NCBI GenBank assembly: GCA_951813855.1
Contig: OX638380.1
Location: 3,550,876-3,614,875 of the forward strand
Reading direction: 5' to 3'
DNA length: 64,000 nt
Source of the DNA: an uncultured Verrucomicrobiae bacterium
Lineage (GTDB): Bacteria > Verrucomicrobiota > Verrucomicrobiia > Limisphaerales > AAA164-E04
A model generated the notes under the pieces. That model was not told the origin of the DNA and searched no databases. It was given only the letters and a program-made list of their open reading frames with translations. The position numbers and the translations under genes were made by a program. Shown here in pieces: positions 20,398 to 30,202 of this stretch. Positions within the stretch are counted from its first letter, which is position 1, and every line of letters begins with the position of its first letter.

Positions 20398-20778
20398 ATG
20401 GCCAGTTCGCGCAAGTATCTCGGACAGATGAAGGGGCGGTTTCGGAAAAACGATCCCGAAGACATCGTGGCGATGGTTAACGCCTTGGCCGTCATGTGGG
20501 TCGAAGCCAGAGGACGTTCGGACTCTCGGCCGACTCAGGCCGATTACCGGTTGGCCGCGCAGATTTTCGGGGTGTTGCCCCATCCGCGCCAACCCGCCCG
20601 GCTCCCGGCACAGGCGGGGTATTTGGCCCGGCAGTTCGCCGGCGTAGCTCGCGACCGGGAGCAGTATCGGAAATTCCGGAATTCGGTATCGTTGGGATTG
20701 TTGGCGATCAGCAAGGATATCGACGCGGTGTTTGACGAGTTGGAGCGGACCGGGATCGGAGGGCTTTTCCGGCTTTAA
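20398..20778 (+). CDS. Small conserved-looking hypothetical protein
   Basis: A 126-residue soluble protein (MASSRKYLGQMKGRFRKNDP start) beginning 9 bases after the Gfo/Idh/MocA stop. It is helix-rich and basic at the N-terminus, with no signal, membrane segment or known motif. Base composition and spacing fit a genuine co-transcribed gene. An antisense frame of similar length exists but has no family features. Function unknown. Confidence 0.55.
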   Translation: MASSRKYLGQMKGRFRKNDPEDIVAMVNALAVMWVEARGRSDSRPTQADYRLAAQIFGVLPHPRQPARLPAQAGYLARQFAGVARDREQYRKFRNSVSLGLLAISKDIDAVFDELERTGIGGLFRL

Positions 20779-21038
20779 TCGGGATCCTGAGAGTTCGGGC
20801 GACCGAGGAAGGAGCGACGGTACGGTTCCCTGGCCGGGCGCGTTCGTCTCGCCGGCGGTCCTGATGCCTTGGGCCGCGATTGACCTGTTGGCGCCAGAAC
20901 GGGAACCGAGAGCGCCTGGGGGGTCGAGCGGGAGGAAAACCGTTTCGTCTCGCGGGCTCGGAGATTCCTGGAGCGTTCCGTGGCAGTTGTCCGCCGAAAT
21001 TTCGATTTGAAACTCGTCGATTTCGGAGCCCGCCGAGT

Positions 21039-21881
21039 TTTTTACCGATTTCCGGACTCGAGCTGAAAACCTACGAATTGCCGGATCTGGGACCCGATGA
21101 GATGCCAATCGATGTCGCGGCGGCGGCGCTTCATTTTCGCGACATCATGGCAACGTCGGACTTGTTGCCGGCATTGGCTTACGAGCGTTCGGCCTTCGGC
21201 AAGGAAGGAAGCGGAATTGTTCGTCGCGTCGGGATGGACGCACGCGAGTTTCGGCCCGGAGATGAAGTAGTCTTTATCACGAGCGGCAGTATCACCACTC
21301 GTGGTCAGTTGTTCGGCAAACCGCGGTGCCTGGGTATGGAGGAAGTCGCTTCGGTTTTGTCCGTATACGTGACCACGTATTATTCCCTGATTCATTTGGC
21401 CCGGTTGCGCGAGGGCCAACGCGTGCTTATTCATTCAGGCATGGGAGGCGTCGGGTAGGCCGCCATCGCGCTGGCGCGATCGGTAGGCGCGGAAATCTAC
21501 GCTACCGTCGGCAGCGAAAGCAAACACGAGTGGTTGCGAGTCAAGGGTATTGCCGGCGTCTACGATTCGCTTTAATTCGATTGGCACGGCGAAGTGATGG
21601 CGGCGACCGGAGGCGAGGGGGGCGCCGTCGTGTTGAATTCCTTGGCGGGGTGACACGTCGAATTGTGTTTGCAAGCCTTGCGTCCGGGCGGTTGGCATTG
21701 TGAAATCGGCAAGGTCGATATCTATTCCGACAACGATCTCGGCCTGCGCGTGTTTCGAAAGAAGTTGCGGTTTGTCGCGATTGACGTCGATCGTCTGTCG
21801 GTCGACGATCCGGTACTCACGCGGGAGATTTCTCAAATTTGCCTGGATTCTCTGGAGCTGTTGTATTTCAAATTCATTTGA
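21039..21881 (+). pseudogene. Remnant enoyl reductase domain of polyketide/fatty acid synthase type
   Basis: One uninterrupted frame with three internal stops (TAG 21456-21458, TAA after YDSL near 21573, TGA after NSLAG near 21651) reads as a medium-chain reductase of the ER domain type found in modular synthases. Visible are AAALHFRDIMATSDLLPALA, GKEGSGIVRRVG, RPGDEVVF, YYSLIHLARLREGQRVLIHS, the NADPH loop GMGGVG followed by the first stop, AAIALARSVGAEIYATVGS, AVVLNSLAG and GWHCEIGKVDI. These track the ER family in order from substrate to cofactor domain. Only the ER region is present; no ketosynthase or carrier domain lies nearby. The stops are consistent with single substitutions (for example CAG to TAG). 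Confidence 0.8.
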
Positions 21882-22567
21882 GCCAAATGTCCCGGATTAT
21901 TTTTGGCTGCAACAGGAGGAAGACTTGGTTCGGAATGCGGTAATCGATAACCGGGTTGAAGCGGCGACGATTGGTAAGGGTTTCAAGGGTGGAAACGGGC
22001 AACCGGAAGCCAACGACCGTTTTCCGAGAACGGGCGGTCATCATTCGGAATAGGCTACCGTTGGACCGCGCCATGGTGCCGGGTAATTTCGACTCAGGTG
22101 ACTTCTACGGCGCATCGCCGGCATGACAACGTCAGACCAAGGACATCAACGCTACTTGAAATCAAACTGCTTGGAAAAAAACTCATTGATTCGCGCCTTC
22201 AAAGACCGGAAGTTCACCAAGATGATATAAGAAAGCGTGGGACAAAACGACCGATTTTCACCAAAATAATCCGGGAAACAACACCACGGACAAGTCGAAC
22301 CGTTACGTCCCGTAACGGAAAGGCCGCGGCATCCGGAATAATTGATTCCATGGCGAAATCAATAGCGGCGAAACTTTTGAATGTTCAGACCAAAAATACG
22401 ACCCTTTTCCGGCTTCTTTATTGAGCCAACGACTTTTGAATGGTCCTGCTCTGCCGAGTCGCTATCTTGATCCATCCAAGGAAACGCGGTGCCAAGGGCC
22501 GTAGGCGAGCTCTCAATGGAACGAGTGCCGCGGCCGCAGGTCGTTACGCATGAAACCCGCAAGGGGT
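21882..22567 (+). other. Gap with no recognisable gene
   Basis: About 690 bases after the reductase remnant. Short frames on both strands lack domains. It is probably decayed sequence between the synthase relic and the first mobile element end. Confidence 0.4.
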
Positions 22568-22599
22568 TGTTACTCGCCACTTTATTTCGGGAAATCGTG
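22568..22599 (+). repeat. Left end of element X (32-base terminal repeat)
   Basis: Begins TGTTACTCGCCACTTTATTT and is matched exactly, in inverse orientation, at 46162-46193. Two further imperfect inverse matches are at 29172-29195 and 36907-36927. The 5'-TGT start and the Mu/Tn7-type transposase gene just inside suggest a transposon end. Confidence 0.6.
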
Positions 22600-22868
22600 C
22601 GTTTTTTTTCAGTTTATTCTGGATAGTATCCGAACTCGACGGCCCTCCTGAGCGGCTTGGAGAGAAGTTACCGAGGGGTCATCTTTCACCTTCAGGATGA
22701 TCCCTTTGGTCATCGGCAGAGGCTTCCTGAGTTCGGCACGGGAGAGTTGCTCGGAAGTGCCTTTTCTGGGTAGGAGAGGAGTAGCGACAGTCACCACAGG
22801 CGTAAGAAAAGCCCGCGCGGTTAGATAAGACCGCCGGTCCACGGCAGGCATGCAAACCAGTTTCCAGA

Positions 22869-23447
22869 ATGATTGCTCCTACGAGGAGTACCATAGCAAC
22901 AAGCTTTGGGCGACAGGCAAGCTTGAAAAAGTGTCCCGTACATTCTGACAAGCAGTGTCGGTTAGAACGTCACGGCACCTATGAACGTTACGGTCCCGAC
23001 GGCCAGAATAAGACGCGAATAGCACGGTTTATCTGTCGCCGGGAGGAAGACACGGTCACCATTTCGCTGCTTCCCTAATTCTTTGCCGCCCAGCATCCCG
23101 GGACGTTGCAGGAATATGAAGACCAAGTTGCGGCGGCCGAAAAACTGGGTGCGGGGAAGGCGACGGAGCGGCTCCGTTCGAGCCCGTCTAACGGCCAGCG
23201 GCAATCCGATTGGTGGTTGCGCCGACGGCTGAAACGGTTGCATCGCACTCTGGCAGTGGCCAAGGAACGTTTGATCGAAATGTTCCAAGGTTGCGAAGCG
23301 ACGGTGACGGCGATGCGGCGAGCGCTGGGTCGGAACGATCTCTTGCTTTATTGGTGCCGACAACTTCACGGCAGCCTGAAAGATCTCGGCTCGCCGATCG
23401 GCTTTGCTGCGGCCGGCAAGGGCCGGTTGCCGATTTCATCCGAGTAA
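22869..23447 (+). pseudogene. Element X accessory ORF with zinc-ribbon-like start
   Basis: A plus-strand frame with one internal TAA (23076-23078) encodes a protein with a CPVHSDKQCRLERHGTYERY segment, then FICRREEDTVTISLLP, the stop, and a helical basic remainder (LQEYEDQVAAAEKLGAG, RRRLKRLHRTLAVAKERL). It sits 87 bases before the integrase-type transposase gene in the same orientation, the usual place for a small DNA-binding partner. Family not identified; the nonsense codon and unclear start mark it as broken. Confidence 0.5.
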
Positions 23448-23534
23448 CCCCACAGAACAAGCGTAACGACATTTTTTGGGGTGTAAGGCATAGCTTGATC
23501 CGGCGGCTCCAACGGGGGCTGAAGCCGGAAAACT

Positions 23535-24347
23535 ATGCCAGACCAAAATCAGAAACCCGACTCGGATGCCGAGCAGGTAGCGCTGGCCCGCTACCTGGTG
23601 ATCGCCGAACTCTGTCACTTGACTCCGGGAACCCCGGAGTATCGCGAGGAGATGAGCCGACTCCTCGCGAAAGAATGGAACCTTCCCGGAACGAATCGGA
23701 CTCGCGTGGCTCGACAGACCATCCGGGATTGGCTCGGGAAGTACGATTCCGCCGTCGGGATCGCTTCCCTGTATCCGAAACCCTGCAGCGATCACGGCGA
23801 GCGCCGTCGGCTGTCGGTTGAAGCGGCCGAGATTTTGTTGGCGATCAAACGCCGGCAACCGAAGCTAAGCGTCAGACTGGTGATCAAGCAGGCTCGGCAG
23901 ACGGCAGGAATGCCCGAGGCCGAGCGACTGCCGGAAACCACCGTCTATCGGTTGCTCCGCGACGAAGGGTTGATGACCCGCCAACCGGCTGCCGCCCACC
24001 AGGATCGGCGGAAATTCCAATTCACCTGCGCTGGGGAAATGTGGCTGAGCGATGTGCTCCACGGCCCACGAGTTCCTGACGACCAAGGACGCCGACGCAA
24101 GACCTATCTGATCGCTCTGCTCGACGATGCGACTCGGCTCATTCCTCATGCCGAGTTCTACTATGAGGAGACCGAAAAGACTTTCCTTCTGACGCTCAAG
24201 GAAGGGATCCTGCGCCGGGGGGTGCCTCAGCGACTTTATGTCGACAACGGAGCCTGTTATCGGAGTCGGCAGTTGCAATTGATCGTCGGCAATCTCGAGA
24301 GCCATTTAATCTACGCTACTCCTTACGCCCCCCAGGGGAAGTCATAG
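23535..24347 (+). pseudogene. Integrase-core (rve) transposase, 3' end lost
   Basis: N-terminal 270 residues of a Mu/Tn7-type DDE transposase. A helix-turn-helix region (TRVARQTIRDWLGKYDSAVG, PKLSVRLVIKQARQ) precedes the catalytic core, with the first Asp in MWLSDVLHGP and the second in RLYVDNGACYRS. The reading frame ends at YAPQGKS, exactly where the family continues GKIERF with the catalytic Glu, because a fragment of another IS begins at 24350. The protein therefore lacks its third catalytic residue and should be inactive. Probably belongs to element X. Confidence 0.75.
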
Positions 24348-24349
24348 GT

Positions 24350-24546
24350 TCAGACTTCCTGACTTTGCTAAATTTGTTTTGTGCATTATTTTCAATTCGC
24401 GAGTTCGTAAATCATTCGAAGATCTGTCCCAGGATAAGTCGGGCCTAATCCATTCAATTCGGAAAATAATCCGTTGAGCGCTTGATCTAATCCAGTGCTG
24501 CCAAGCCCAAGAACTTGAACCCGTAATGACTTCGCTTGATCTTCAG
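24350..24546 (-). mobile_element. 197-bp end fragment of IS-A
   Basis: Begins with the IS-A terminal repeat TCAGACTTCCTGAC and is nearly identical to 48453-48649, covering the last codons of that element's transposase. It stops abruptly where the sequence changes to that of the next element, so only the end of IS-A remains here. Confidence 0.85.
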
Positions 24547-24777
24547 CAACTCCCACTAGCCCCTTAAAGGCATTGTTTTAGGGGAATTCTGTCATCGCCT
24601 TTCGTAAACTTTTTTCCAAAAAATTCAGCGAAATGCCCCAAGATGTGGTATGGTAACGTCCGGTGTGCCCTAGTTCGAGCCGTAGCCTACGGAATCTGAC
24701 CGCGAGTCAGGTGGAGTGCCTCAATCTGCAATCTCAGACCGGAAATTCGATTTCGGTCGGTCACCTGAAGAACGAAA

Positions 24778-26100
24778 ATGTCTTGGATCCCTGGTTTCCG
24801 GAAACATTTGAATGTCGAAAGCATGCTGAAACTGGCGAAAGCACAATTCGATAAAATCAAATCGCCAGTTCAACCCCGCGAATTCACGCTGACCGATTAT
24901 TTGATGTCGGCTTTGGCCTTGTTTAAACTCAAATATAAGTCTCTTTTGAAATTCGATCGGGACACTCGCCAAAACGACACGATTCGCGCCAACATGGAGC
25001 GGCTGTTCGGGGTCCTTAAGGTGCCTTGCGACACGGCCATGCGGAAGGTTCTCGACTTGCTGGAACCCGCTCAGCTACGCCCCGTTTTCAAAGCCCTGCT
25101 GGCCTTGGTGCAACGAGGAAAGATGTTAGAAGCCTATCGGTATCTGGATGGGGCGTATTTGATTAGTATTGACGGCACGGGAGTGTTTCATTCGGAATCC
25201 GTCCATTGCGATAACTGTTGCCAAATCGAACACCGGAGTGGCAAAATCAGTTTTATTCATCAGTTATTAGCCGCGGTCATCGTCCATCCGGCGCAAAAAC
25301 AAGTGATTCCTCTGGCACCCGAACCGATCCAGCAACAAGACGGCACGAACAAAAACGACTGTGAACTCAATGCGATCAAAAGACTCCTCGCTGATTTACG
25401 TCGCGAACTCCCCCATATGAAGATCATCGTGCTGCTGGATGGGCTTTATGCCGCCGGCCCAGTGATTGAACTGTTGCGGGATTACGATATGGAATATCTC
25501 ATTGTGGCCAAGCGCAAAAAGCTCACGAAATTATTCGAAAAACTGGACGCCAGTTCCCAAGTCAAACTACATGTGATCATCGACAAGCAGAATATTCGGC
25601 ATGAGTTCCGCTACTTGGAAGATGTGAGCCTGAACGACTCCTGGGACTATCTCAAGGTCAATCTCATTGAATACCGAGAAGTCGATGAGACGGGGAAGGT
25701 GAGATATTATAATTGTTGGATCACGGCCTTATCCGTAACCCCAGACACCTTAGAGCGTTTGATGCGTGCGGGTCGGGCTCGCTGGAAAGTGGAAAATGAA
25801 ACGTTTAACACGTTGAAAAATCAAGGTTATCATTTGGAACACAATTATGGCCATGGTCACAAGCATTTGACAACCGTTTTAGCGATGATAATGTTTTTGG
25901 CCTTTTTAATTGATCAAATTGAACTCAGATGCTGCAAAGTATTTCAAGCCGCACTCGCCAAAGCGAAAAAACTCAGCTATCTTCGAATACGAATCCGCAG
26001 TCTGTTTACGGAATTCATCATTCCAAACTGGCAATCCCTCTACGATCGCATAGCCTTAGGAAACAATGCGACCCCGATAGGTATACCCGACACCAGCTGA
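24778..26100 (+). CDS. DDE transposase, IS4/ISNCY-like
   Basis: A 440-residue intact transposase. Catalytic positions are suggested by LISIDGTGVFHSESVHCDNC (Asp), KIIVLLDGLYAAGP (Asp) and WKVENETFNTLKNQGYHLEH (Glu), the last followed by NYGHGHKHL, a hallmark of a group usually labelled IS4-like or ISNCY. The ATG at 24778 follows AACGAA and is plausible. The 230 bases upstream probably hold its promoter. It looks functional. Confidence 0.85.
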   Translation: MSWIPGFRKHLNVESMLKLAKAQFDKIKSPVQPREFTLTDYLMSALALFKLKYKSLLKFDRDTRQNDTIRANMERLFGVLKVPCDTAMRKVLDLLEPAQLRPVFKALLALVQRGKMLEAYRYLDGAYLISIDGTGVFHSESVHCDNCCQIEHRSGKISFIHQLLAAVIVHPAQKQVIPLAPEPIQQQDGTNKNDCELNAIKRLLADLRRELPHMKIIVLLDGLYAAGPVIELLRDYDMEYLIVAKRKKLTKLFEKLDASSQVKLHVIIDKQNIRHEFRYLEDVSLNDSWDYLKVNLIEYREVDETGKVRYYNCWITALSVTPDTLERLMRAGRARWKVENETFNTLKNQGYHLEHNYGHGHKHLTTVLAMIMFLAFLIDQIELRCCKVFQAALAKAKKLSYLRIRIRSLFTEFIIPNWQSLYDRIALGNNATPIGIPDTS

Positions 26101-26118
26101 GACCTGGCGTCGAACTTA

Positions 26119-27270
26119 TAAATCATTGCAAAAGTAATGTCATGTAATTATATATCGAGTATCATCCAATTTAAAGTATGATTGGACCATTCCCATTTTC
26201 TTTTGGATGGATTGCATAATGTTTTGAATTTTCTGTTGCATCGTCTTTTTGTTGGGTATCATTATTTTAGCTAATCTTTGCTTTAAATGGTTCCAAACCT
26301 GCTCATCGGGATTTAATTCAGGGCTGTATGGAGGAAGATATTTCATTTCAATACTATCGTTTTCGGCTACGAACTCTTGGGTATAATCTGCTGTATGATA
26401 GCTGGCGTTATCACAAACAACAATTATTTTCCGTCCCACATCCTTAGAGAGTTTCGATAAGAACTCACAAAAACGCTGGGCATTCATTTTTCCTTTGAAA
26501 ATGTTAAATATCATCCGCCCGTCAGCGGATATGGCTGAAACTAGTTTAATCGAATAGCGATCCCCGGCATCTCGAACTACCGGCGTGACACCGATTCGAG
26601 ACCAAGTGGTTCCTCGATGATAATCAGCTCGGACTGACGCTTCATCCAAAAAGAGAATTAGGGCATTCTCTTGCTCAGCTCGTTGTTTCAAGCCTGGAAA
26701 CATCTCCAGATACCGTTTGATTTTCTTCTGGTTTTGTTTGTAAGACTTGTGGATGGGGCGCTGGGGAGTTAATCCCATAGAATGAAGCAATCGACTGATG
26801 GTGGAAACGTGAACCGACACCCCGAATTGTTGTTTCAATAACACTTGCATGGTTTTGAGACTCCACAGGCAAAAGTCGAATTGAAATTGCTTGGGATTTC
26901 CCATAGTCACCGCGTTGTATAACCATTGAGCCATTTCTTCTGTAATCTTACGGGGACGTCCTGATTTAGGATTGTCTTTGAGTCCTTCGTAACTTCCAGT
27001 CGAAAACCAAACGAGCCAGCGAAATACTGTGCGTGCAGACATACCCATTACACTGACAACTTCAGCTACGGTTGAGCCATTTTTAACAGCTTCTACCGCA
27101 GTTGTTCGTAGTTCATAGGTATAGTGATTACGAGAAGATTGAGTTGGTTTATCGTTCACGTCTTTATAGACATTCTCAATACAAAAAACGTTGCAAAAAA
27201 AATAAATATTTTTCATTTTTCGGATTAATAAATTCCTGATCAATTATGACATTACTTTTGCAAAGATTGA
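26119..27270 (-). mobile_element. IS630 copy 1
   Basis: 1152 bp, flanked by TA dinucleotides, with termini carrying TTGCAAAAGTAATGTCAT in inverse orientation. The left end reads TAAATC where other copies read TCAATC, a single change. Same length as copy 3. Inserted downstream of the IS4-type transposase gene. Confidence 0.9.
26140..27243 (-). CDS. IS630 family transposase, copy 1
   Basis: A 367-residue intact transposase with an N-terminal winged-helix region (STVAEVVSVMGMSARTVFRW) and a DDE core: LFLDEASVRADYH, VVCDNASYHT and PYSPELNPDEQVWNHLKQRL. It inserts at TA sites and duplicates them. The TTG start at 27243 overlaps the terminal repeat; an ATG eight codons in is an alternative. Nearly identical to copies 2 and 3, which shows recent spread. 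Confidence 0.92.
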   Translation of the reverse strand: MIRNLLIRKMKNIYFFCNVFCIENVYKDVNDKPTQSSRNHYTYELRTTAVEAVKNGSTVAEVVSVMGMSARTVFRWLVWFSTGSYEGLKDNPKSGRPRKITEEMAQWLYNAVTMGNPKQFQFDFCLWSLKTMQVLLKQQFGVSVHVSTISRLLHSMGLTPQRPIHKSYKQNQKKIKRYLEMFPGLKQRAEQENALILFLDEASVRADYHRGTTWSRIGVTPVVRDAGDRYSIKLVSAISADGRMIFNIFKGKMNAQRFCEFLSKLSKDVGRKIIVVCDNASYHTADYTQEFVAENDSIEMKYLPPYSPELNPDEQVWNHLKQRLAKIMIPNKKTMQQKIQNIMQSIQKKMGMVQSYFKLDDTRYIIT

Positions 27271-27452
27271 TAACCGAAATTAATACGTCGATAAACCGAC
27301 TGTTTTTTTTAGGAAAATAGTCGAAACGTCACCGATATATTCTCTTCACTTGAAACTTCCTGATTATAACCACTAGAAAAGTAAAATTCGGCATTTTTTC
27401 ATCGATTTATACCAAAAACAACTTGATTCTCCTCCATTCACGTCGATGATAA

Positions 27453-28988
27453 GGATTCTCGCAAATATAAATTATCCGTATTCTCGTGTGTATCTAACGT
27501 ATTATTATCATTCATGGGGTTTCAATTTATAATTCCATTCACCATGAAACTTATCTTTAGTTAAGCGCAAATCTTGCATTTGTTCATCTGTAATTTTTAT
27601 GCCAGTCTGATATTTGGATTCATCTAGCTTGCAATTTATTTTCAACCCATTTTTAGTTGTTGTATTGCTAATCAAATTAACTATGGTTTCATAATTGGTT
27701 AATGGGCGTCCCCGCCAATTCATCGAAATGCATGAAAACATTCGATGTTCGATTTTATTCCACTTGCTCGTACCCGGTGGAAAATGACAAACTGATATTT
27801 CCATACTAAGTTCATCTGCCAGTTTTTGCAACTCGGTTTTCCATAATTTATTACGACTACCATTTGAACCACCTCCATCAGCCATAATTAATAGCTTCTT
27901 GGCATTGGGATGGTTTATTCGTCCCATTGATAGCCACCATCGACGAATTGTTTCTACAGCAAATTCCGCCGTATCGTGTTCAGTGCCTACACTTACCCAA
28001 CCCGTATTGGTGCTAATATCATACACGCCATAGGGACTTGCTTTCGGTAGATTTGGATCGGGGAAATCATGCACTTTGACTAGTTCGGGATTTCCTTTCG
28101 GATGCCATTCGTTCCCCCTATTTTTGTGCTGTCCCACCAGTTCCTTTTTTTTCGTGTCCACCGAAATCACGGGTTCATTTTTCTTCAGGAATTTCCGGGA
28201 TTTGCCTTCAATATGACGAAATTGCTGGTCTCGGTCGGGATTCTGCTTGCCTTCTAGGGTTTTTTGGTTTCCTTGAAGACTGTATCCCATTTCATGGAGC
28301 AAATGATTTACGGTGCGTTCACTTATCTTATGTCCCATTTCATTTAATTTGGTTTTGATTTGTTCAGCGCTTTTGCAGGTCCAACGCAACGGATTTTCAG
28401 GATCACCTCGAGTCTCGGGTTCGATAAGTTTATCCAGATCTGACAACAGAGTCTTATCGTGTTCGGTTAATAATTTCCGTCCCCCTCCTGCTTTCCTTTG
28501 GCGATTTTTCTTAGGGATTGCTCCCGTTTGTAATTCATTAATTCCCGATCGAATCGTAGTGCGGCTAGCACCCGTAGCTTCGTGAACTATTTTTATTCCA
28601 CCCCTACCTATGGCTATTGCCTCGGATGCTAGCCAATGACGTTTAGTCAATTCTTGGAAGATGGGTTCCAAGCTCAGATATTTTTTTTTGATAACGGCAA
28701 CTTGATCGCTCACGCTTAATCATATCATACATATTTCATTTTTTCAACTTTTAAAAGTAATTAATTTCAATTCGTTGGTTGCCAAAGGATTGGCAACTAA
28801 GGATTTCCGTAATCAAGCCTCCCAAAATCCATAGAATCGACCTATATGGGCTGATAACTTCCAGCTCTTAATAAACCATCGAAATCAGTTTTTAAATTAC
28901 TAGAGAAATTATCCGTCAATCAACGTGTCAAATTGAAATTCTGACAAAAGATTTAATCGTTTGAACGAGTATGTTATTTATGCGAGAG
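27453..28988 (-). mobile_element. ISAzo13 copy 1
   Basis: Bounds set by alignment with copy 2. The outer ends read CTCTCGC on the transposase-start side and GGATTCTCGC on the other, in inverse orientation. About 250 bp of untranslated leader lies between the end and the start codon and is shared with copy 2. The flanks share only TTA. Confidence 0.7.
27508..28713 (-). CDS. ISAzo13 family transposase, copy 1
   Basis: A 401-residue intact transposase starting VSDQVAVIKKKYLSLEPIFQ. An N-terminal helix-turn-helix region (HEATGASRTTIRSGINEL) precedes the DDE core: PVISVDTKKKELVG, LLIMADGGGSNGSRNKLWK and PPGTSKWNKIEHRMFS. This is the intact reference that identifies copy 2 at 38372-41062 as interrupted. 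Confidence 0.92.
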   Translation of the reverse strand: MSDQVAVIKKKYLSLEPIFQELTKRHWLASEAIAIGRGGIKIVHEATGASRTTIRSGINELQTGAIPKKNRQRKAGGGRKLLTEHDKTLLSDLDKLIEPETRGDPENPLRWTCKSAEQIKTKLNEMGHKISERTVNHLLHEMGYSLQGNQKTLEGKQNPDRDQQFRHIEGKSRKFLKKNEPVISVDTKKKELVGQHKNRGNEWHPKGNPELVKVHDFPDPNLPKASPYGVYDISTNTGWVSVGTEHDTAEFAVETIRRWWLSMGRINHPNAKKLLIMADGGGSNGSRNKLWKTELQKLADELSMEISVCHFPPGTSKWNKIEHRMFSCISMNWRGRPLTNYETIVNLISNTTTKNGLKINCKLDESKYQTGIKITDEQMQDLRLTKDKFHGEWNYKLKPHE

Positions 28989-29171
28989 CCCTAATCTCGT
29001 GTGACCTACTGTAACGCCCTGGAAATTCTGCTAGTGGGAGGTTCTGCTCGAACCTCAACCGGATTTTCTTTTCCAAGCAGTAAATTTATAACTTCTTTGC
29101 CCGTTGAGAATCGGTCGTCACTTGTCGCTACCCATCCCCAAATAACTCACGGATTAATGTGAAAAATTTTG

Positions 29172-29195
29172 CCCGAAATAACGTGGCGAATAACA
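29172..29195 (-). repeat. Element X-type end abutting istB
   Basis: CCCGAAATAACGTGGCGAATAACA-type end (inverse of the 22568 repeat, with two differences). It replaces the 3' end of istB, whose protein runs FAQWDRIFPDQVT and then reads into this repeat. Confidence 0.55.
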
Positions 29196-29872
29196 GGTGA
29201 CTTGGTCGGGAAAGATTCGATCCCATTGGGCGAAGGGCAGATTGGCGGTGAGGAGGATGGAGCGTTGTTCGTAGCGATCGGAGATCAGTTCGAAGAGGAC
29301 GGCGCTTTCTTCTCGATCGCGGTTGACGTAGGCGAAATCGTCAAGGATGAGGAGGTGGAATTTATGGAGACGTGCGAGCAGTCCATCGAGATCGAGATTG
29401 CGTTGGGCGACCTGCAGTTTCTGGACGAGGCTGGAGGTTCCGGTGAAGAGCACCTTGAGGCCCTGGCGCCCGAGGGAGAGGCCGATGGCGGAGGCGAGGT
29501 GGCTCTTGCCGACGCCGGGGGTCACGAAGATGAGGAGGTTGGCTCCCTTGCGGATCCAGCTGTCTTCGGAGGCGAAGGCCTGACCGCGTGCTTGGGGCGA
29601 AGATGGGATGAGGCTGAAATCGAAGCCTTCGAGGTTCTTGCCGGGGAGGAGTTTGGCCTGCCGGGTATGTCGGTCGATGCGGCGGTTGTCCCTTTCGGTC
29701 AATTCGAGTTCGGCGAGAGAGAAGAGAAATTTTGACGCCGGCAACCCTCCTTGTCGGCGCGTTGAGCCAGGATCCGCCACTCGGCCTCGATGGAGGGCAA
29801 TCGCAGCTCGGAGAGCATGAGGGAAAGTCGGTCGGGATCGAAGGCTTGTGGCGGAGTGGAGCGGATGGTCAT
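29196..29872 (-). pseudogene. istB: istB, ATPase of IS21, frameshifted and truncated
   Basis: The AAA+ helper ATPase of IS21. The start MTIRSTPPQAFDPDRLSLML at 29872 overlaps the istA stop (ATGA). The frame shifts by one base near 29752; the continuation LFSLAELELTERDNRRIDRH carries the family core, including the P-loop written VTPGVGKSHLA and the Walker B HLLILDDFAYV. The 3' end is cut by the element X-type repeat, losing roughly 25-30 residues. Confidence 0.8.
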
Positions 29873-30202
29873 GGCGAAAGGCGGTTACCGAGCAGATTGG
29901 AGTACTGACCGAGGTTACCCACGGCGACGTCTTGCCGAGGAAGGGAAGGCTCCTGGAACGCAAAGCGTGTTCTCAGGGACTCGACATCGGGGAGGGAGCC
30001 GGTCCGGAGCGCTTCTTCGATGGCGTCGGCGATTTCCGCTTCGCAGCCGTTTTCGTGGGCCAAGGCAAGTAAATCGACGGTGAGACGGCACGCTTGTTTT
30101 TCGCTCACGGATTCCTTCACTTGATCGAAGAAGTGGCGATAGGCCTCTCGAGGAAAGAGCTCATTGCGGTAGGTCAGACGTGCCAGAGCCATGGGTTTGC
30201 GT
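29869..30202 (-). pseudogene. istA: istA, C-terminal fragment
   Basis: The last 110 or so codons of the IS21 transposase: KPMALARLTYRNELFPREAY, ACRLTVDLLALAHENGCEAE and LPDVESLRTRFAF. It is separated from the rest of istA by the inserted DUF4338-ISAs1 element; the 10-base target duplication (30193-30202 and 32380-32389) marks the cut inside the KRKP codons. Confidence 0.85.

Larger units (their letters stand above)
24550..29040 (+). mobile_element. Probable extent of an IS4-type element carrying two later insertions
   Basis: An 11-base inverted pair, CTCCCACTAGC at 24550-24560 and its complement at 29030-29040, brackets the transposase gene 24778-26100 together with an IS630 (26119-27270) and an ISAzo13 (27453-28988). 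Subtracting these two leaves about 1.8 kb, a normal size for such an IS. The repeat is short and no target duplication is seen, so the boundaries are tentative. The stretch 28989-29171 otherwise shows nothing recognisable. Confidence 0.4.
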
